Below, in pieces: positions 52,718 through 60,802 of a stretch of 64,000 nt of DNA. The stretch covers positions 1-64,000 of the forward strand of contig NZ_JACLZK010000001.1 of the NCBI RefSeq assembly GCF_014253065.1, read 5' to 3'. The notes below the pieces were generated by a model. That model was given only the letters and a program-made list of their open reading frames with translations, was not told the DNA's origin and made no database searches. Numbering within the stretch: the stretch's first letter is position 1; each line of letters begins with the position of its first letter. The position numbers were made by a program, and so were the translations under genes. The DNA is from Campylobacter massiliensis (GTDB taxonomy: Bacteria > Campylobacterota > Campylobacteria > Campylobacterales > Campylobacteraceae).

Positions 52718-52960
52718 ATAATCAGAGCAGAAATAGCATATCGCGATCGTTTTTTATATCTTTATCTGGCGGCACAAATTTGACGCCTGCGAATTTTAAA
52801 TACTCTTGATATTTTCACAAATTTGACCGTTTGAGTTCAATTTTATATGTTCCTTCAAATTTGATTAAATATAAATCAAAATTTATTAATTTTTTATTTT
52901 AACATCAGTAAAATACAGCCTAAGAAATCGGGTCGATTTTACCTTTTCAAAGGACACTTC
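52718..52960. promoter_or_regulatory. AT-rich upstream region of fdhT
   Basis: No gene is seen. TAAAAT at 52909-52914 is a possible -10. AAAGGACAC precedes the fdhT ATG. Confidence 0.35.
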
Positions 52961-54028
52961 ATGAATTTATCAAATTCAAAATGGTTTATCGTTTCAGGTG
53001 CGGCGCTCGGCGCTTTAGGCGCACTGCTCGTGTATTTTGGCAACCCAGGCAACATGGGCGTTTGCGCGGCTTGCTTTTTGCGCGATACGGCGGGCGCGCT
53101 GGGCTTTCACCGCACAGGAGTCGTGCAGTACGTGCGCCCGGAGATCATCGGGCTCATTTTGGGCGGCTTCTTAGCTAGCGTGCTTTGGACGAAGGAGTTT
53201 AGCGCGACCACGGGCTCGTCGCCTTTCGTGCGCTTTTTTCTCGGATTTTTTGCGATGATCGGCTGCCTCGTGTTTTTGGGCTGCCCGTGGAGAGCGTTTT
53301 TGCGTCTTGGTGGCGGCGATATGACCGCGGTTGCTGGAGTCGTCGGTATTTTTGCGGGCGTGTGTGCGGGCGTATTTTTCAAAAAGCTCGGCTACGGCCT
53401 CACGCACGAGACTAAAACTCAGGCCGCGATAGGCGTTTTGCCGACGGTTATTGGTATTTTGCTGCTTGCGGCGCTGGCTTTAGGACTAAAGCTTGGCGAA
53501 AACGGCGCGCTTTTTACCTCCGCAAAGGGCCCTGGCTCCATGCACGCTCCGATCCTGATCTCGCTTGGATTTAGCGTCGTCGTGGGCGCGCTAATGCACA
53601 AAAGCAAATTTTGTAGCGTCGGAGCGTTTGGCAGGCTTTTTAAAGGGGATTTCTCGATGTTTACGGGCATTATCAGTATCGTCGTTTTTGCCAGCATCGT
53701 AAATTTGGCGCTCGGGCAGTATAAATTTGGCTTCGAGGGCCAGCCTATCGCGCACAACGACGTGGTTTGGAACTTCCTTAGCATGACGCTAGCTGGGCTT
53801 TGCTTTAGCCTTAGCGAAGGCTGCCCAGGCAAGCATCTCGTGCAAATGGGTACGGGCAATCTAAGCTCGGTAATCTTTGTCATCGGTATGGCGGCTGGCG
53901 CGGCCGTAGCGCATAACTTCTTGCTCGCTAGCTCTCCGAGCGCCATAACGGCGGCGGCTCCGTGGGCGGTGACGGTGGGGTTTGTTTTTGCGGTTTATGT
54001 AGGATTTTTTCACAAAAAAGCCGCTTGA
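52961..54028 (+). CDS. YedE/FdhT-type membrane protein, putative selenium transporter
   Basis: A 355-residue inner-membrane protein with about nine helices of the YeeE/YedE family. Conserved cysteines lie in short loops: GVCAACFLRDTAGALG near 30, FLGCPWRAFLRLGGGD near 110, KSKFCSVGAFGRLF near 215 and EGCPGKHLVQMGTGNL near 290. In C. jejuni its homologue FdhT, with the TusA-like FdhU, is needed for selenium-dependent FDH activity. No fdhU-like single-domain gene lies next to it here; the YedF at 58560 may serve instead. The exact transported species is unproven. Confidence 0.85.
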   Translation: MNLSNSKWFIVSGAALGALGALLVYFGNPGNMGVCAACFLRDTAGALGFHRTGVVQYVRPEIIGLILGGFLASVLWTKEFSATTGSSPFVRFFLGFFAMIGCLVFLGCPWRAFLRLGGGDMTAVAGVVGIFAGVCAGVFFKKLGYGLTHETKTQAAIGVLPTVIGILLLAALALGLKLGENGALFTSAKGPGSMHAPILISLGFSVVVGALMHKSKFCSVGAFGRLFKGDFSMFTGIISIVVFASIVNLALGQYKFGFEGQPIAHNDVVWNFLSMTLAGLCFSLSEGCPGKHLVQMGTGNLSSVIFVIGMAAGAAVAHNFLLASSPSAITAAAPWAVTVGFVFAVYVGFFHKKAA

Positions 54029-54053
54029 TTCCCCATAAATGACGGATTTCAAG

Positions 54054-54122
54054 CTTTAAAATTTTAAACCCGTTTCGGTTAGGTATTGCATATACGCGCC
54101 CTAACGGGTTAAAATTTTAAAG
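54054..54122. terminator. 20-bp stem-loop after fdhT
   Basis: CTTTAAAATTTTAAACCCGTT at 54054-54074 pairs with AACGGGTTAAAATTTTAAAG at 54103-54122, with a single bulged A. The 28-base loop can itself pair partly (GGTTAGG with CCCTAAC). It lies 25 bases past the fdhT stop. Confidence 0.6.
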
Positions 54123-54171
54123 TTAAACTACGCCTATTCTGTCTAGAATATTTGCTTCATATCTTGCCAAA

Positions 54172-54214
54172 TTTGACATTTTCGCGGTACGGGTCTCGGT
54201 GGGTCAAATTTAGC
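54172..54214. repeat. Solitary end of the MITE-like repeat
   Basis: CATTTTCGCGGTACGGGTCTCGGTGGGTCAAATTT matches the right end of the elements at 21298-21330 and 23829-23859. No matching left end is seen nearby. Confidence 0.55.
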
Positions 54215-54379
54215 TTAAATTTAAAATCAACCACAAGACAAAAATACGAATAAAATATTAAATTTTTGCAAGTTTCTCTATGTGACCAAAAGACAAAAAC
54301 TAGGATAATATCGATTTTATAGATATTTAATGCGCCTCGGCGTAAAATAGATTTAAAATTTATTTTAGGGAAAAAGAAA

Positions 54380-55012
54380 ATGAAAAAAGTAATTTTTTGT
54401 TTGGTTGCGGCGTATTCTTTGGTCTCTGCCGCTTCGTTTAACGAGGCGCAGATACGTGAATTTGAGCAAAAGTGCGAGGTTGGAGACGCTATTATATGCG
54501 GTAGCGTCGGGATATCGTACTATATGGGCGATAACGGTTTTACGAAAGATTACGAAAAAGCCGCGAAATTTTTTGCGAAAGCTTGCGACGGAAATAACTA
54601 CAAAACCTGCTCGAATCTCGGTTTTATGTATTCTACCGGCCAAGGCGTCGTTATAGACCCTGATAAAGCCGCGGAGTTATACGTAAAGGCTTGCGAGGGC
54701 GGAGACGTTTTTGGTTGCCAAAACGTAGGAGCCATGTATTTTAAGGGCCAGGGTGTAAAAGCAGATGCCATAAAAGGGCTAGGCTATATAAAAATAGCTT
54801 GTGATAAAGGGCTTTGGGGTGCTTGCTCAAATTTTGCGCTTGCTAACGAGCTTATCGGTCAAAAAACCAAGTCGGAAGCATCTTTTAAAACAGCCGAAGA
54901 ATACTTCAAAAAAGCATGCGATCTAGGTAAAAACGACCGCAGCGCGCAAGTCATTGAGGAGCAAAAGAAGATATGGCTACAAGCGTGCGAGAAATACGAG
55001 GCTCTAAAGTGA
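54380..55012 (+). CDS. Sel1-repeat periplasmic protein (Hcp-like)
   Basis: A 210-residue protein with a signal peptide (cleavage after VSAA). It contains four Sel1-type repeats of about 36 residues. Each has a Cys pair eight residues apart, such as KACDGNNYKTCSNLGFMYSTGQGV and KACEGGDVFGCQNVGAMYFKGQGV, as in the cysteine-rich Hcp proteins of Helicobacter. The disulfides fix the helix hairpins. Hcp proteins are secreted; the function here is unknown. Confidence 0.88.
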   Translation: MKKVIFCLVAAYSLVSAASFNEAQIREFEQKCEVGDAIICGSVGISYYMGDNGFTKDYEKAAKFFAKACDGNNYKTCSNLGFMYSTGQGVVIDPDKAAELYVKACEGGDVFGCQNVGAMYFKGQGVKADAIKGLGYIKIACDKGLWGACSNFALANELIGQKTKSEASFKTAEEYFKKACDLGKNDRSAQVIEEQKKIWLQACEKYEALK

Positions 55013-55037
55013 TTTCAGGTTTGCAAATTGAGCTTAA

Positions 55038-55070
55038 AGGTAGTGGCAAAAGCGCATTTTGTCACTACCT
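55038..55070. terminator. Strong bidirectional stem-loop
   Basis: GGTAGTGGCAAAA at 55039-55051 pairs with TTTTGTCACTACC at 55057-55069 (one G.T pair) around GCGCA. It separates the Sel1 gene from the convergent moaDE operon. Confidence 0.75.
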
Positions 55071-55136
55071 GAGTGTCGTTTCAAACTAAAATTTAATCAA
55101 ATTTACGAGTCTATATAAAACTAATAAAAAGCGGCG

Positions 55137-55571
55137 CTACGCTAGTAGTCCGGCGCCTTTGATCGCCTGGCTGCGCTCTTTTGCGTAGATGCGCTCGCCT
55201 CCCACGACGTCGTATTTCCAGATCGGCGCGTTAGCCTTAAAGTCCTCTACAAACTCGTTTATTAGCTGCAAGGCGACCTTTCTTTGCGGGCTAATGACGC
55301 CTGCGACGTAGGAGCTCTCGTGCACCGGCACGTCGCCTCGTGAATGCGCAAAAAGCACGTATGCGTCCAGATCCTTCGCCTTTTGCTCCCAGTCAGTTAG
55401 CCATTTGCGCAGGATCGGCTCGTAGATGTCAAAGCTAAGCGCGCTTATGCCGCCTTCCTCGCGCACGATGCCCGTAAACGTGATGAGCGCGCCGCAGTTT
55501 TTGTCTTTAAACTCGTCGTACCAGGCGTTTGTGATCGCCTTGGCGTCTAGGCTTCCTTCAAAAATCTGCAT
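55137..55571 (-). CDS. moaE: Molybdopterin synthase catalytic subunit
   Basis: MoaE transfers sulfur from MoaD thiocarboxylate to precursor Z. With the ATG at 55571, preceded by GGAGG, it has 144 residues, normal for the family; an upstream ATG at 55613 would lie inside moaD. Motifs: CGALITFTGIVRE near 30, AHSRGDVPVHESSYVAGVISPQR near 85 and PIWKYDVVGGERIY near the end, with the catalytic lysines. It is coupled to moaD, whose stop ends one base before the ATG. Confidence 0.95.
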   Translation of the reverse strand: MQIFEGSLDAKAITNAWYDEFKDKNCGALITFTGIVREEGGISALSFDIYEPILRKWLTDWEQKAKDLDAYVLFAHSRGDVPVHESSYVAGVISPQRKVALQLINEFVEDFKANAPIWKYDVVGGERIYAKERSQAIKGAGLLA

Positions 55572-55572
55572 C

Positions 55573-55794
55573 TCAGCCTCCGCAAACCGGCGGTAAAATG
55601 GAAATTTTATCACCGTCTTTTAGCGGCGCGTCAAGAGAGCTCGCGATCTCGTCGTTTACGGCGACGGCGCAGATTTTTAGCCACTCGCCGAGCTGCGCGT
55701 ATTCGCCTAGTTTTTCTTTTACTTCGCTTAAATTTGCCGCTTCTAGCTTTAAATTATGCATCTTTATCGGGCCCAAAAACTCGATTTCTACCAT
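55573..55794 (-). CDS. moaD: Molybdopterin synthase sulfur carrier subunit
   Basis: A 73-residue ubiquitin-fold protein that ends in the obligatory Gly-Gly (ILPPVCGG). VNDEI and LKDGDKISILPP are family features. The C-terminal glycine is thiocarboxylated and donates sulfur within the MoaD-MoaE complex. It is the first gene of the moaDE operon. Confidence 0.93.
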   Translation of the reverse strand: MVEIEFLGPIKMHNLKLEAANLSEVKEKLGEYAQLGEWLKICAVAVNDEIASSLDAPLKDGDKISILPPVCGG

Positions 55795-55885
55795 AAATTC
55801 GCCTTTGAAATTAAATTTTTTTCTTGATTTTACTTAAAAAAATATTTAGATATACTTACGTCAAATTTTAAACGAAAGAGCCGTA

Positions 55886-57025
55886 ATGAACGAAATATTA
55901 AGCAAAATAAAAACGCCCGCCTACGTCTGTGAAGAGGCCAAAGTGCGCAAAAATCTCGAAATTTTAAAACGCGTCAAGGATGAAAGCGGCGCGAAGGTGC
56001 TAGTCGCCCTAAAAGGCTTTGCATTTAGCGGCGTGATGGGGCTTGTCGGCGAATATCTAGACGGCGCGACATGCAGCGGCCTACACGAGGCTAAATTTGC
56101 CGCAAAATACGCTCGAGGCGAGATACACACGTATTCTCCCGCTTTTAAAGACGAGGACATAGATGAGGTGCTAGCGCTCTCAAAACACGTGGTCTTTAAC
56201 TCCTTTGCGCAGTGGGCTAAATTTAAGCAAAAAGCCCTAGTCGCGGGCGTTACCTGCGGCCTTCGCGTAAATCCGGAGCTCTCCGTCGCGCCGACTGACG
56301 CTTATAACCCGTGCGGTCGCTATAGCCGCCTAGGCATCACTCGCGCAAATTTTGACGCAGACGCGCTTGAGGGTATCACGGGACTGCATTTTCACGCGCT
56401 TTGCGAGGAGAGCGCGCAGAGTCTGGAGACCGTGCTAATGGCGTTTGAGGAGAAATTCGGCGAGTTTATCCCACACATGAAGTGGGTAAATTTCGGCGGC
56501 GGACATCACGTGACAAAAGAGGGCTACGACGTGGATCTGCTCATAAATTTGATCAAAAACTTCCGCGCAAAATACGGCGTCGAGGTCTATATAGAGCCCG
56601 GCGAAGCGGTGGGCTGGCAGACGGGATTTTTAGCTGCTTCGGTGCTTGATTTCGTGCAAAACGAAAAAACTATAGCCATCCTAGACGTCTCAGCCGAGGC
56701 GCATATGCCAGACACGGTGCTGATGCCGTACCGACCGGCGGTGCGAGGCGAGAGCAAGGGCGGTAAATTTATCTACCGCTTCGGCGGAAATACCTGTCTA
56801 GCAGGCGATATCGTGGGACTTGACGCGGGCGAGCCGGAGTATAAATTTGACGCGCCGCTAAGCGTGGGCGATAAGGTGATATTTGAGGATCAGATCCACT
56901 ACACGATCGTGAAAAACACGACCTTTAACGGCATAAAGCTGCCTGATTTGCTGCTTTTAAAAGAAAACGGCGAGCTTGTAACCGTGCGGGAATTCGGCTT
57001 TGAAGAGTACGAGAGGCGAAACTAA
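55886..57025 (+). CDS. nspC: Carboxynorspermidine decarboxylase
   Basis: A 379-residue PLP enzyme of the fold-III (alanine-racemase-like) decarboxylases. The PLP lysine is Lys43 (LVALKGFAF), with HFHALCEES near 170, a glycine-rich phosphate site WVNFGGGHHV near 198 and EPGEAVGWQTG near 235; it is typical of NspC rather than LysA. It decarboxylates carboxyspermidine/carboxynorspermidine, completing the alternative spermidine route begun by the enzyme at 34262. Confidence 0.93.
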   Translation: MNEILSKIKTPAYVCEEAKVRKNLEILKRVKDESGAKVLVALKGFAFSGVMGLVGEYLDGATCSGLHEAKFAAKYARGEIHTYSPAFKDEDIDEVLALSKHVVFNSFAQWAKFKQKALVAGVTCGLRVNPELSVAPTDAYNPCGRYSRLGITRANFDADALEGITGLHFHALCEESAQSLETVLMAFEEKFGEFIPHMKWVNFGGGHHVTKEGYDVDLLINLIKNFRAKYGVEVYIEPGEAVGWQTGFLAASVLDFVQNEKTIAILDVSAEAHMPDTVLMPYRPAVRGESKGGKFIYRFGGNTCLAGDIVGLDAGEPEYKFDAPLSVGDKVIFEDQIHYTIVKNTTFNGIKLPDLLLLKENGELVTVREFGFEEYERRN

Positions 57026-57475
57026 ATTTGACGCCAGGAACCGCGCCGTTTATGATGCAAATTTGACATTTTGAGGCGCCGTTTTTGGCGATAAATTTAT
57101 CAAATTTTGCGGCGATCTTTTATTTGGCTTGCGCCTGGCGTGCGGGCTTGCTAAACCTGCACCTTTTTAGCGTCAAATTTAAAATTTGGATTATCGTTTG
57201 CCAAATTTGTCGCAAATTTAATCCCAAACGAAGTTAAATTTAAGATAAATAAAATCTAGCTTATATAAATGAATTAGTATAGCGGATTATAAATTTGACC
57301 CCGATTTTGATAAAAATGCGCCATAACCGCCTAAAAAAGCGGTGTTTCGGCGCTAAGCTTGCATTACGTTATTTTTTGATATAATTTCACGAAAATCCGC
57401 GAAAATTTAGCCTTTGGCTGGATGCCGACCACGACGAGCTTTTTAAGGCGGAAAACAAAACCAAAGGGAGATAGC
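57026..57475. promoter_or_regulatory. Intergenic region upstream of fdhC
   Basis: No supported gene. TGATATAAT (TATAAT at 57380-57385) is a good extended -10, 91 bases before the fdhC ATG. The rest is AAATTT-rich. A GACGCCAGG near 57028 can pair at long range with CGCCTGGCG near 57131. Confidence 0.5.
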
Positions 57476-58423
57476 ATGACGAGAATTTTTAGTTTGCTTT
57501 CGGTTTTCGCCTGTTGGGCCTTCGCTATCGAGGCGAGTCCTAGCACGAACCAATACCAGAGCAATATCTGGGCTGCCGGTAGAATCGAAAACATTAAGCC
57601 TTACGAAGACGGTTTGGGGCCGATTTTCACGTTCATTCAGGGCAACGACTACTTCGCCATAGCGGCTTTGTCGCTTATTTTGGCTGTCATCGGCGCGTTC
57701 GTTCTGCACTTTTTGATCATCGGACCGAAACACTTCAGCCACGACGGCAAAAAAGTCTATGCATTTAATATGATAGAGCGCGTATCTCACGGTGCTGCGG
57801 CGATCGCATGGATAGTGCTCATACCGACCGGCGTCATCATGATGTGGGGCGCTGAGCTTGGCGGCGGCGCGTTTGTTAGATTTTGCAAAGACATCCACGG
57901 ATTAGCTACTATTTTATTTGCCGTTTCGGTACCTCCGATGCTGATAGCTTGGACTGTGAGGATGCTGCCCGCGGTTTATGATATCAGATGGATGCTGATC
58001 GTCGGCGGATATCTCTCAAAGGTTAAACGTCCCGTACCTGCTGGCAAATTTAATGCCGGCCAAAAGGCGTGGTACTGGGTAGCGATCCCTGGCGGTATCG
58101 TGATGATATTAACCGGCGCAGCGATGTTTTTCCTTGACTTTAGAACCCCGGACGTTGCAACCTGGCTGGGTGTATCTCAGATCGAAGTTTTAAGAGCTTC
58201 TGCGCTAGTTCATAATGTTCTTGGTATCGTTTGCGCGGTATTTTTCCTAGTACACATCTACATGGCGGCTATCGCGATACACGGTGCTATCTGGTCGATG
58301 ATAACGGGCTATAAAGAAGAAGAAGAGGTTTACGTACTTCACCACTACTGGTACCAAGAGCTCATCTCTAAAAACAAAATCCCGGTATCTGAATACGAAA
58401 AAACTTATCCAAAATTAAAATAA
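57476..58423 (+). CDS. fdhC: Formate dehydrogenase cytochrome b (gamma) subunit
   Basis: A 315-residue inner-membrane dihaem cytochrome b that passes electrons from FdhB to menaquinone. The ATG at 57476 follows AAAGGGAG and starts a signal peptide (MTRIFSLLSVFACWAFA); an upstream ATG at 57422 lacks a site. A periplasmic section of about 50 residues is followed by four helices. The haem-ligand histidines are in RVSHGAAAIAW, KDIHGLATILF and SALVHNVLGIV/FLVHIYMAA. The family feature KHFSHDGKKVYAFNMIERVSHG fits FdhC of Campylobacter and Wolinella. It is a single transcription unit, 45 kb from fdhAB. Confidence 0.9.
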   Translation: MTRIFSLLSVFACWAFAIEASPSTNQYQSNIWAAGRIENIKPYEDGLGPIFTFIQGNDYFAIAALSLILAVIGAFVLHFLIIGPKHFSHDGKKVYAFNMIERVSHGAAAIAWIVLIPTGVIMMWGAELGGGAFVRFCKDIHGLATILFAVSVPPMLIAWTVRMLPAVYDIRWMLIVGGYLSKVKRPVPAGKFNAGQKAWYWVAIPGGIVMILTGAAMFFLDFRTPDVATWLGVSQIEVLRASALVHNVLGIVCAVFFLVHIYMAAIAIHGAIWSMITGYKEEEEVYVLHHYWYQELISKNKIPVSEYEKTYPKLK

Positions 58424-58425
58424 TA

Positions 58426-58483
58426 AAAAAGGAGAAATTTTTCTCCTTTTTGCCTCAGAGGCGAGTTTGCAAGCCTCTTTTTT
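58426..58483 (+). terminator. Two tandem intrinsic terminators after fdhC
   Basis: First, AAAAAGGAGAA (58426-58436) pairs with TTCTCCTTTTT (58441-58451). Second, AGAGGC (58457-58462) pairs with GCCTCT (58473-58478) followed by a run of T. Confidence 0.9.
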
Positions 58484-58507
58484 ATACGAAATTTAAAATC
58501 TTTTAGA

Positions 58508-58513
58508 TAAAAT
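58508..58513 (+). promoter_or_regulatory. -10 promoter element for yedF-selD
   Basis: GATAAAATT with TAAAAT at 58508-58513, 47 bases before the yedF ATG, directly after the fdhC terminators. Confidence 0.45.
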
Positions 58514-58559
58514 TCCCACTAGACTTCAGGTTGAAGAGTAATAAATTTAAGGAAAAATC

Positions 58560-59156
58560 ATGCAAATCGATTGTAGAAATTTAGCTTGCCCTGAGCCGGT
58601 AATCAAGACCAAAAACGCGCTTGAAAGCTTAAAAAACGGCGAAAAGCTCGAGATTTTAGTAAATTCTATCGCCCCCAAAGAAAATATCAGCCGCTTTTTA
58701 AAAAACCAAAACGTCGAATTTAGCGTTGAACAAAACGGCGCCGAGACAAAAATCACCGCCGTTAAAGGCGAATCCAAACTTGAGCTAACGAATTTTGACG
58801 AATTCGTCTGCGAAATCACGCCAAAGACCAAAAAAACAGTCGTTTATCTAAATGAAGAATACGCCGGAAGCGGCGACGTGGGCGTTAGCTTGTTAGCTAA
58901 ATTTTTAGGCGCGCTTTTGCAGGTGGAAAAACCGGAGTACGTCATTTGCGTAAATAACGCCGTCAAAATAACGACGAACCGCGCTCATCCGAGCTTTAAA
59001 CCGCTTAAAGATTTAGAAGCTGCGGGCGTTAAAATTTTAAGCTGCGGCAGTTGCCTTGAGGCGTATAAGCTAGTAAGCGACCTAAGCGTCGGCGAGATGT
59101 CAAACGCCTACGAAGTCATGCAAATTTTAACTACGCACGAGCAAATCAAACTATGA
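58560..59156 (+). CDS. yedF: Selenium metabolism protein YedF
   Basis: A 198-residue two-domain protein. An N-terminal TusA-type domain (MQIDCRNLACPEPVIKTKNAL) with the CPEP sulfur/selenium-carrying cysteine is followed by a DsrE-like domain from about 95. The latter contains the YAGSGDVG segment and a CGSCLEAYKL motif near 160. Such proteins co-occur with selD and YedE in selenium-using bacteria and may hand selenium to SelD. The selD start overlaps its stop by 4 bases (ATGA), as in the C. jejuni Cj1505c-Cj1504c pair. Confidence 0.9.
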   Translation: MQIDCRNLACPEPVIKTKNALESLKNGEKLEILVNSIAPKENISRFLKNQNVEFSVEQNGAETKITAVKGESKLELTNFDEFVCEITPKTKKTVVYLNEEYAGSGDVGVSLLAKFLGALLQVEKPEYVICVNNAVKITTNRAHPSFKPLKDLEAAGVKILSCGSCLEAYKLVSDLSVGEMSNAYEVMQILTTHEQIKL

Positions 59157-60175
59157 TTTATAACGACAAACGTCTCACGAAATTCGTCCGAGCGGCGGGT
59201 TGAGCAGCCAAGCTTGACCCGTCGGGTCTAAACAAAACTATCGGCGATTTAAATTTAGCTCACCCAAATTTGCTCTCAAACATCGGCACGAACGAGGATG
59301 CGAGCGTCTTTAAGATCACGGACGACATCGCGCTCGTGCAGACGTTAGACTTTATCACGCCGGTGGCGGACGATCCGTTTATATTTGGCCAGATAGCGGC
59401 CGCAAACAGCCTAAGCGACGTGTTTGCGATGGGCGGCAAGGTGCTAAACGCGCTAAATATCGTCGGTTTTGACAGTTGCAACCTAAGCGGCGAAATTTTG
59501 GGCGAAATTTTACGCGGCGGACGGGATAAAGTTGCCGAATGCGGCGGCGTGATTGTGGGCGGACACACGATCGAGACGCAACAGATGTATTACGGACTTA
59601 GCGTCACGGGCGTCGTTTCTCCAAAATCTTTTTGGTCAAACAATGCCGCGCGAGAGGGCGACGCGCTCATACTCACAAAGCCGCTGGGAACGGGCATTTT
59701 GAGCACGGCGATCAAGGCTGATTTGCTAAATTTGACCCAAATCGAGCAGGCCGTCGAGACGATGCGGCAGCTAAATTTCTATGCCGTGGACGCGCTAAAA
59801 TGCATCAACGTAACGGCGGCGACCGACGTTACGGGATTTGGTTTTTTAGGGCATTTAAGCGAAATGCTAAACAAAAAAATCAGCTTTGAAATTTACGCCG
59901 ATAACGTGCCCGTGATAGCAGCTGCGCGCGAGTTTGCCGATATGGGCATCATCCCCGAGGGTAGCTACAAAAACCGCGAATTTGCATGCAAATTCGTTGG
60001 CGGCGACGCTGATATCTTACTTTACGACGCGCAAACTTCCGGCGGATTACTGCTCGCAGTTCCGCAAAGCGAGGTAAATTTGGCTCTGTCTCGTCTAAAA
60101 GAGGCCGGTTACGAAAGTAGCGCGGTTGTGGGCATAGTTAAAAAACGCGGCGAATACGGCATAAATTTATGCTAG
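59153..60175 (+). CDS. selD: Selenide, water dikinase, selenoprotein (UGA = Sec at codon 17)
   Basis: SelD makes selenophosphate from selenide and ATP. The full frame is 340 residues from the ATG at 59153, which overlaps the yedF stop. TGA at 59201-59203 falls at residue 17 in RAAG-U-AAKLDP. This is the catalytic position, with Lys20 three residues on, exactly as Cys17/Lys20 in E. coli SelD. The rest is complete: DFITPVADDPFIFGQIAAANSLSDVFAMGG and VVGGHTIE, with the ATP-binding residues. Calling from the first ATG or GTG after the TGA (59270) would lose the active site. It requires the Sec machinery it feeds. Confidence 0.95.
59201..59228 (+). promoter_or_regulatory. Sec UGA codon and SECIS hairpin of selD
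   Basis: TGA at 59201-59203; GACCC (59216-59220) pairs perfectly with GGGTC (59224-59228) around GTC. The loop begins 18 bases after the UGA, the same spacing as in fdhA. Confidence 0.8.
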
Positions 60176-60625
60176 GCGGCTTTAAATTTAAGCTTACAAA
60201 TTTGGCGTAAATTTGACGGCCGTAAATTTGGTCAAATTTGAGATGGTTTAAAATCAGCCAAGCGATAGGCAAAACAGCAAGCCTAATCAAATTTATTTGC
60301 ATAAATCACTAAAACAGCCAAGTTTTCTAAATATAAATTTAGTCAAATTTTAGCTGCTAAAATCCGTAACAGCCAAAATCCTTAAAAATAAAATTTAGTA
60401 AAATCTTGCAAAACAAAATCATAAATTTACAGCTAAGCCTGCCCTTGAAATTCGCAAATTTTACTATTTTCTCGTGAACCAAACCTGCTAAATTTATAAA
60501 AAACTCCTCCCCAAATTTTAAAGCAATCTGCAATGTGTTATCAAAAATATCTCAAAATTTAAGCAAGAATATAAAAGAATTAAATTAAAATGACAAACTA
60601 ATATTAATGACACAAAGGAGATAAA
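60176..60625. other. AT-rich intergenic region between selD and dba
   Basis: No gene was recognised. It contains several loose copies of AACAGCCAA or CAGCCAA (60256-60380) and, near its end, TATAAA/TAAAAT sites that could serve dba-dsbI. CAAAGGAG lies just before the dba ATG. Confidence 0.4.
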
Positions 60626-60793
60626 ATGGAATTTTTATCGTTTCTCTTTTTAGCTATAGCCGTTTTTATAGCTTGGAAAAAGCCTGAAAAAGAGGGCTTA
60701 GCGTTTGGCGCATTTGCCGTGGGGACGGCGATTTGCTTTATCATGTTTTTCATCGCCAGCTGGACGTCCCTGCTGCCTTACGCGGCGTATTAG
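60626..60793 (+). CDS. dba: Small membrane protein Dba-like, partner of DsbI
   Basis: A 55-residue protein with two hydrophobic segments (MEFLSFLFLAIAVFIAW and FGAFAVGTAICFIMFFIASW) separated by KKPEKEG. In C. jejuni the equally small Dba is encoded directly before dsbI and is needed for DsbI function. The ATG follows AAAGGAG. The stop TAG overlaps the AGGAGG ribosome-binding site of dsbI. The family assignment rests on size, topology and position. Confidence 0.8.
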   Translation: MEFLSFLFLAIAVFIAWKKPEKEGLAFGAFAVGTAICFIMFFIASWTSLLPYAAY

Positions 60794-60802
60794 GAGGTCT
60801 AG

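Noticed and set aside
57376-57474. Short open frame just before fdhC (ending DHDELFKAENKTKGR)
   Set aside because: It has no start codon after its upstream stop and lies in the leader behind the predicted -10; probably chance, not a fragment of fdhB.
57422-57475. Upstream ATG for fdhC at 57422
   Set aside because: It would put a Lys/Arg-rich stretch before a good signal peptide; the ATG at 57476 has AAAGGGAG at the right distance.
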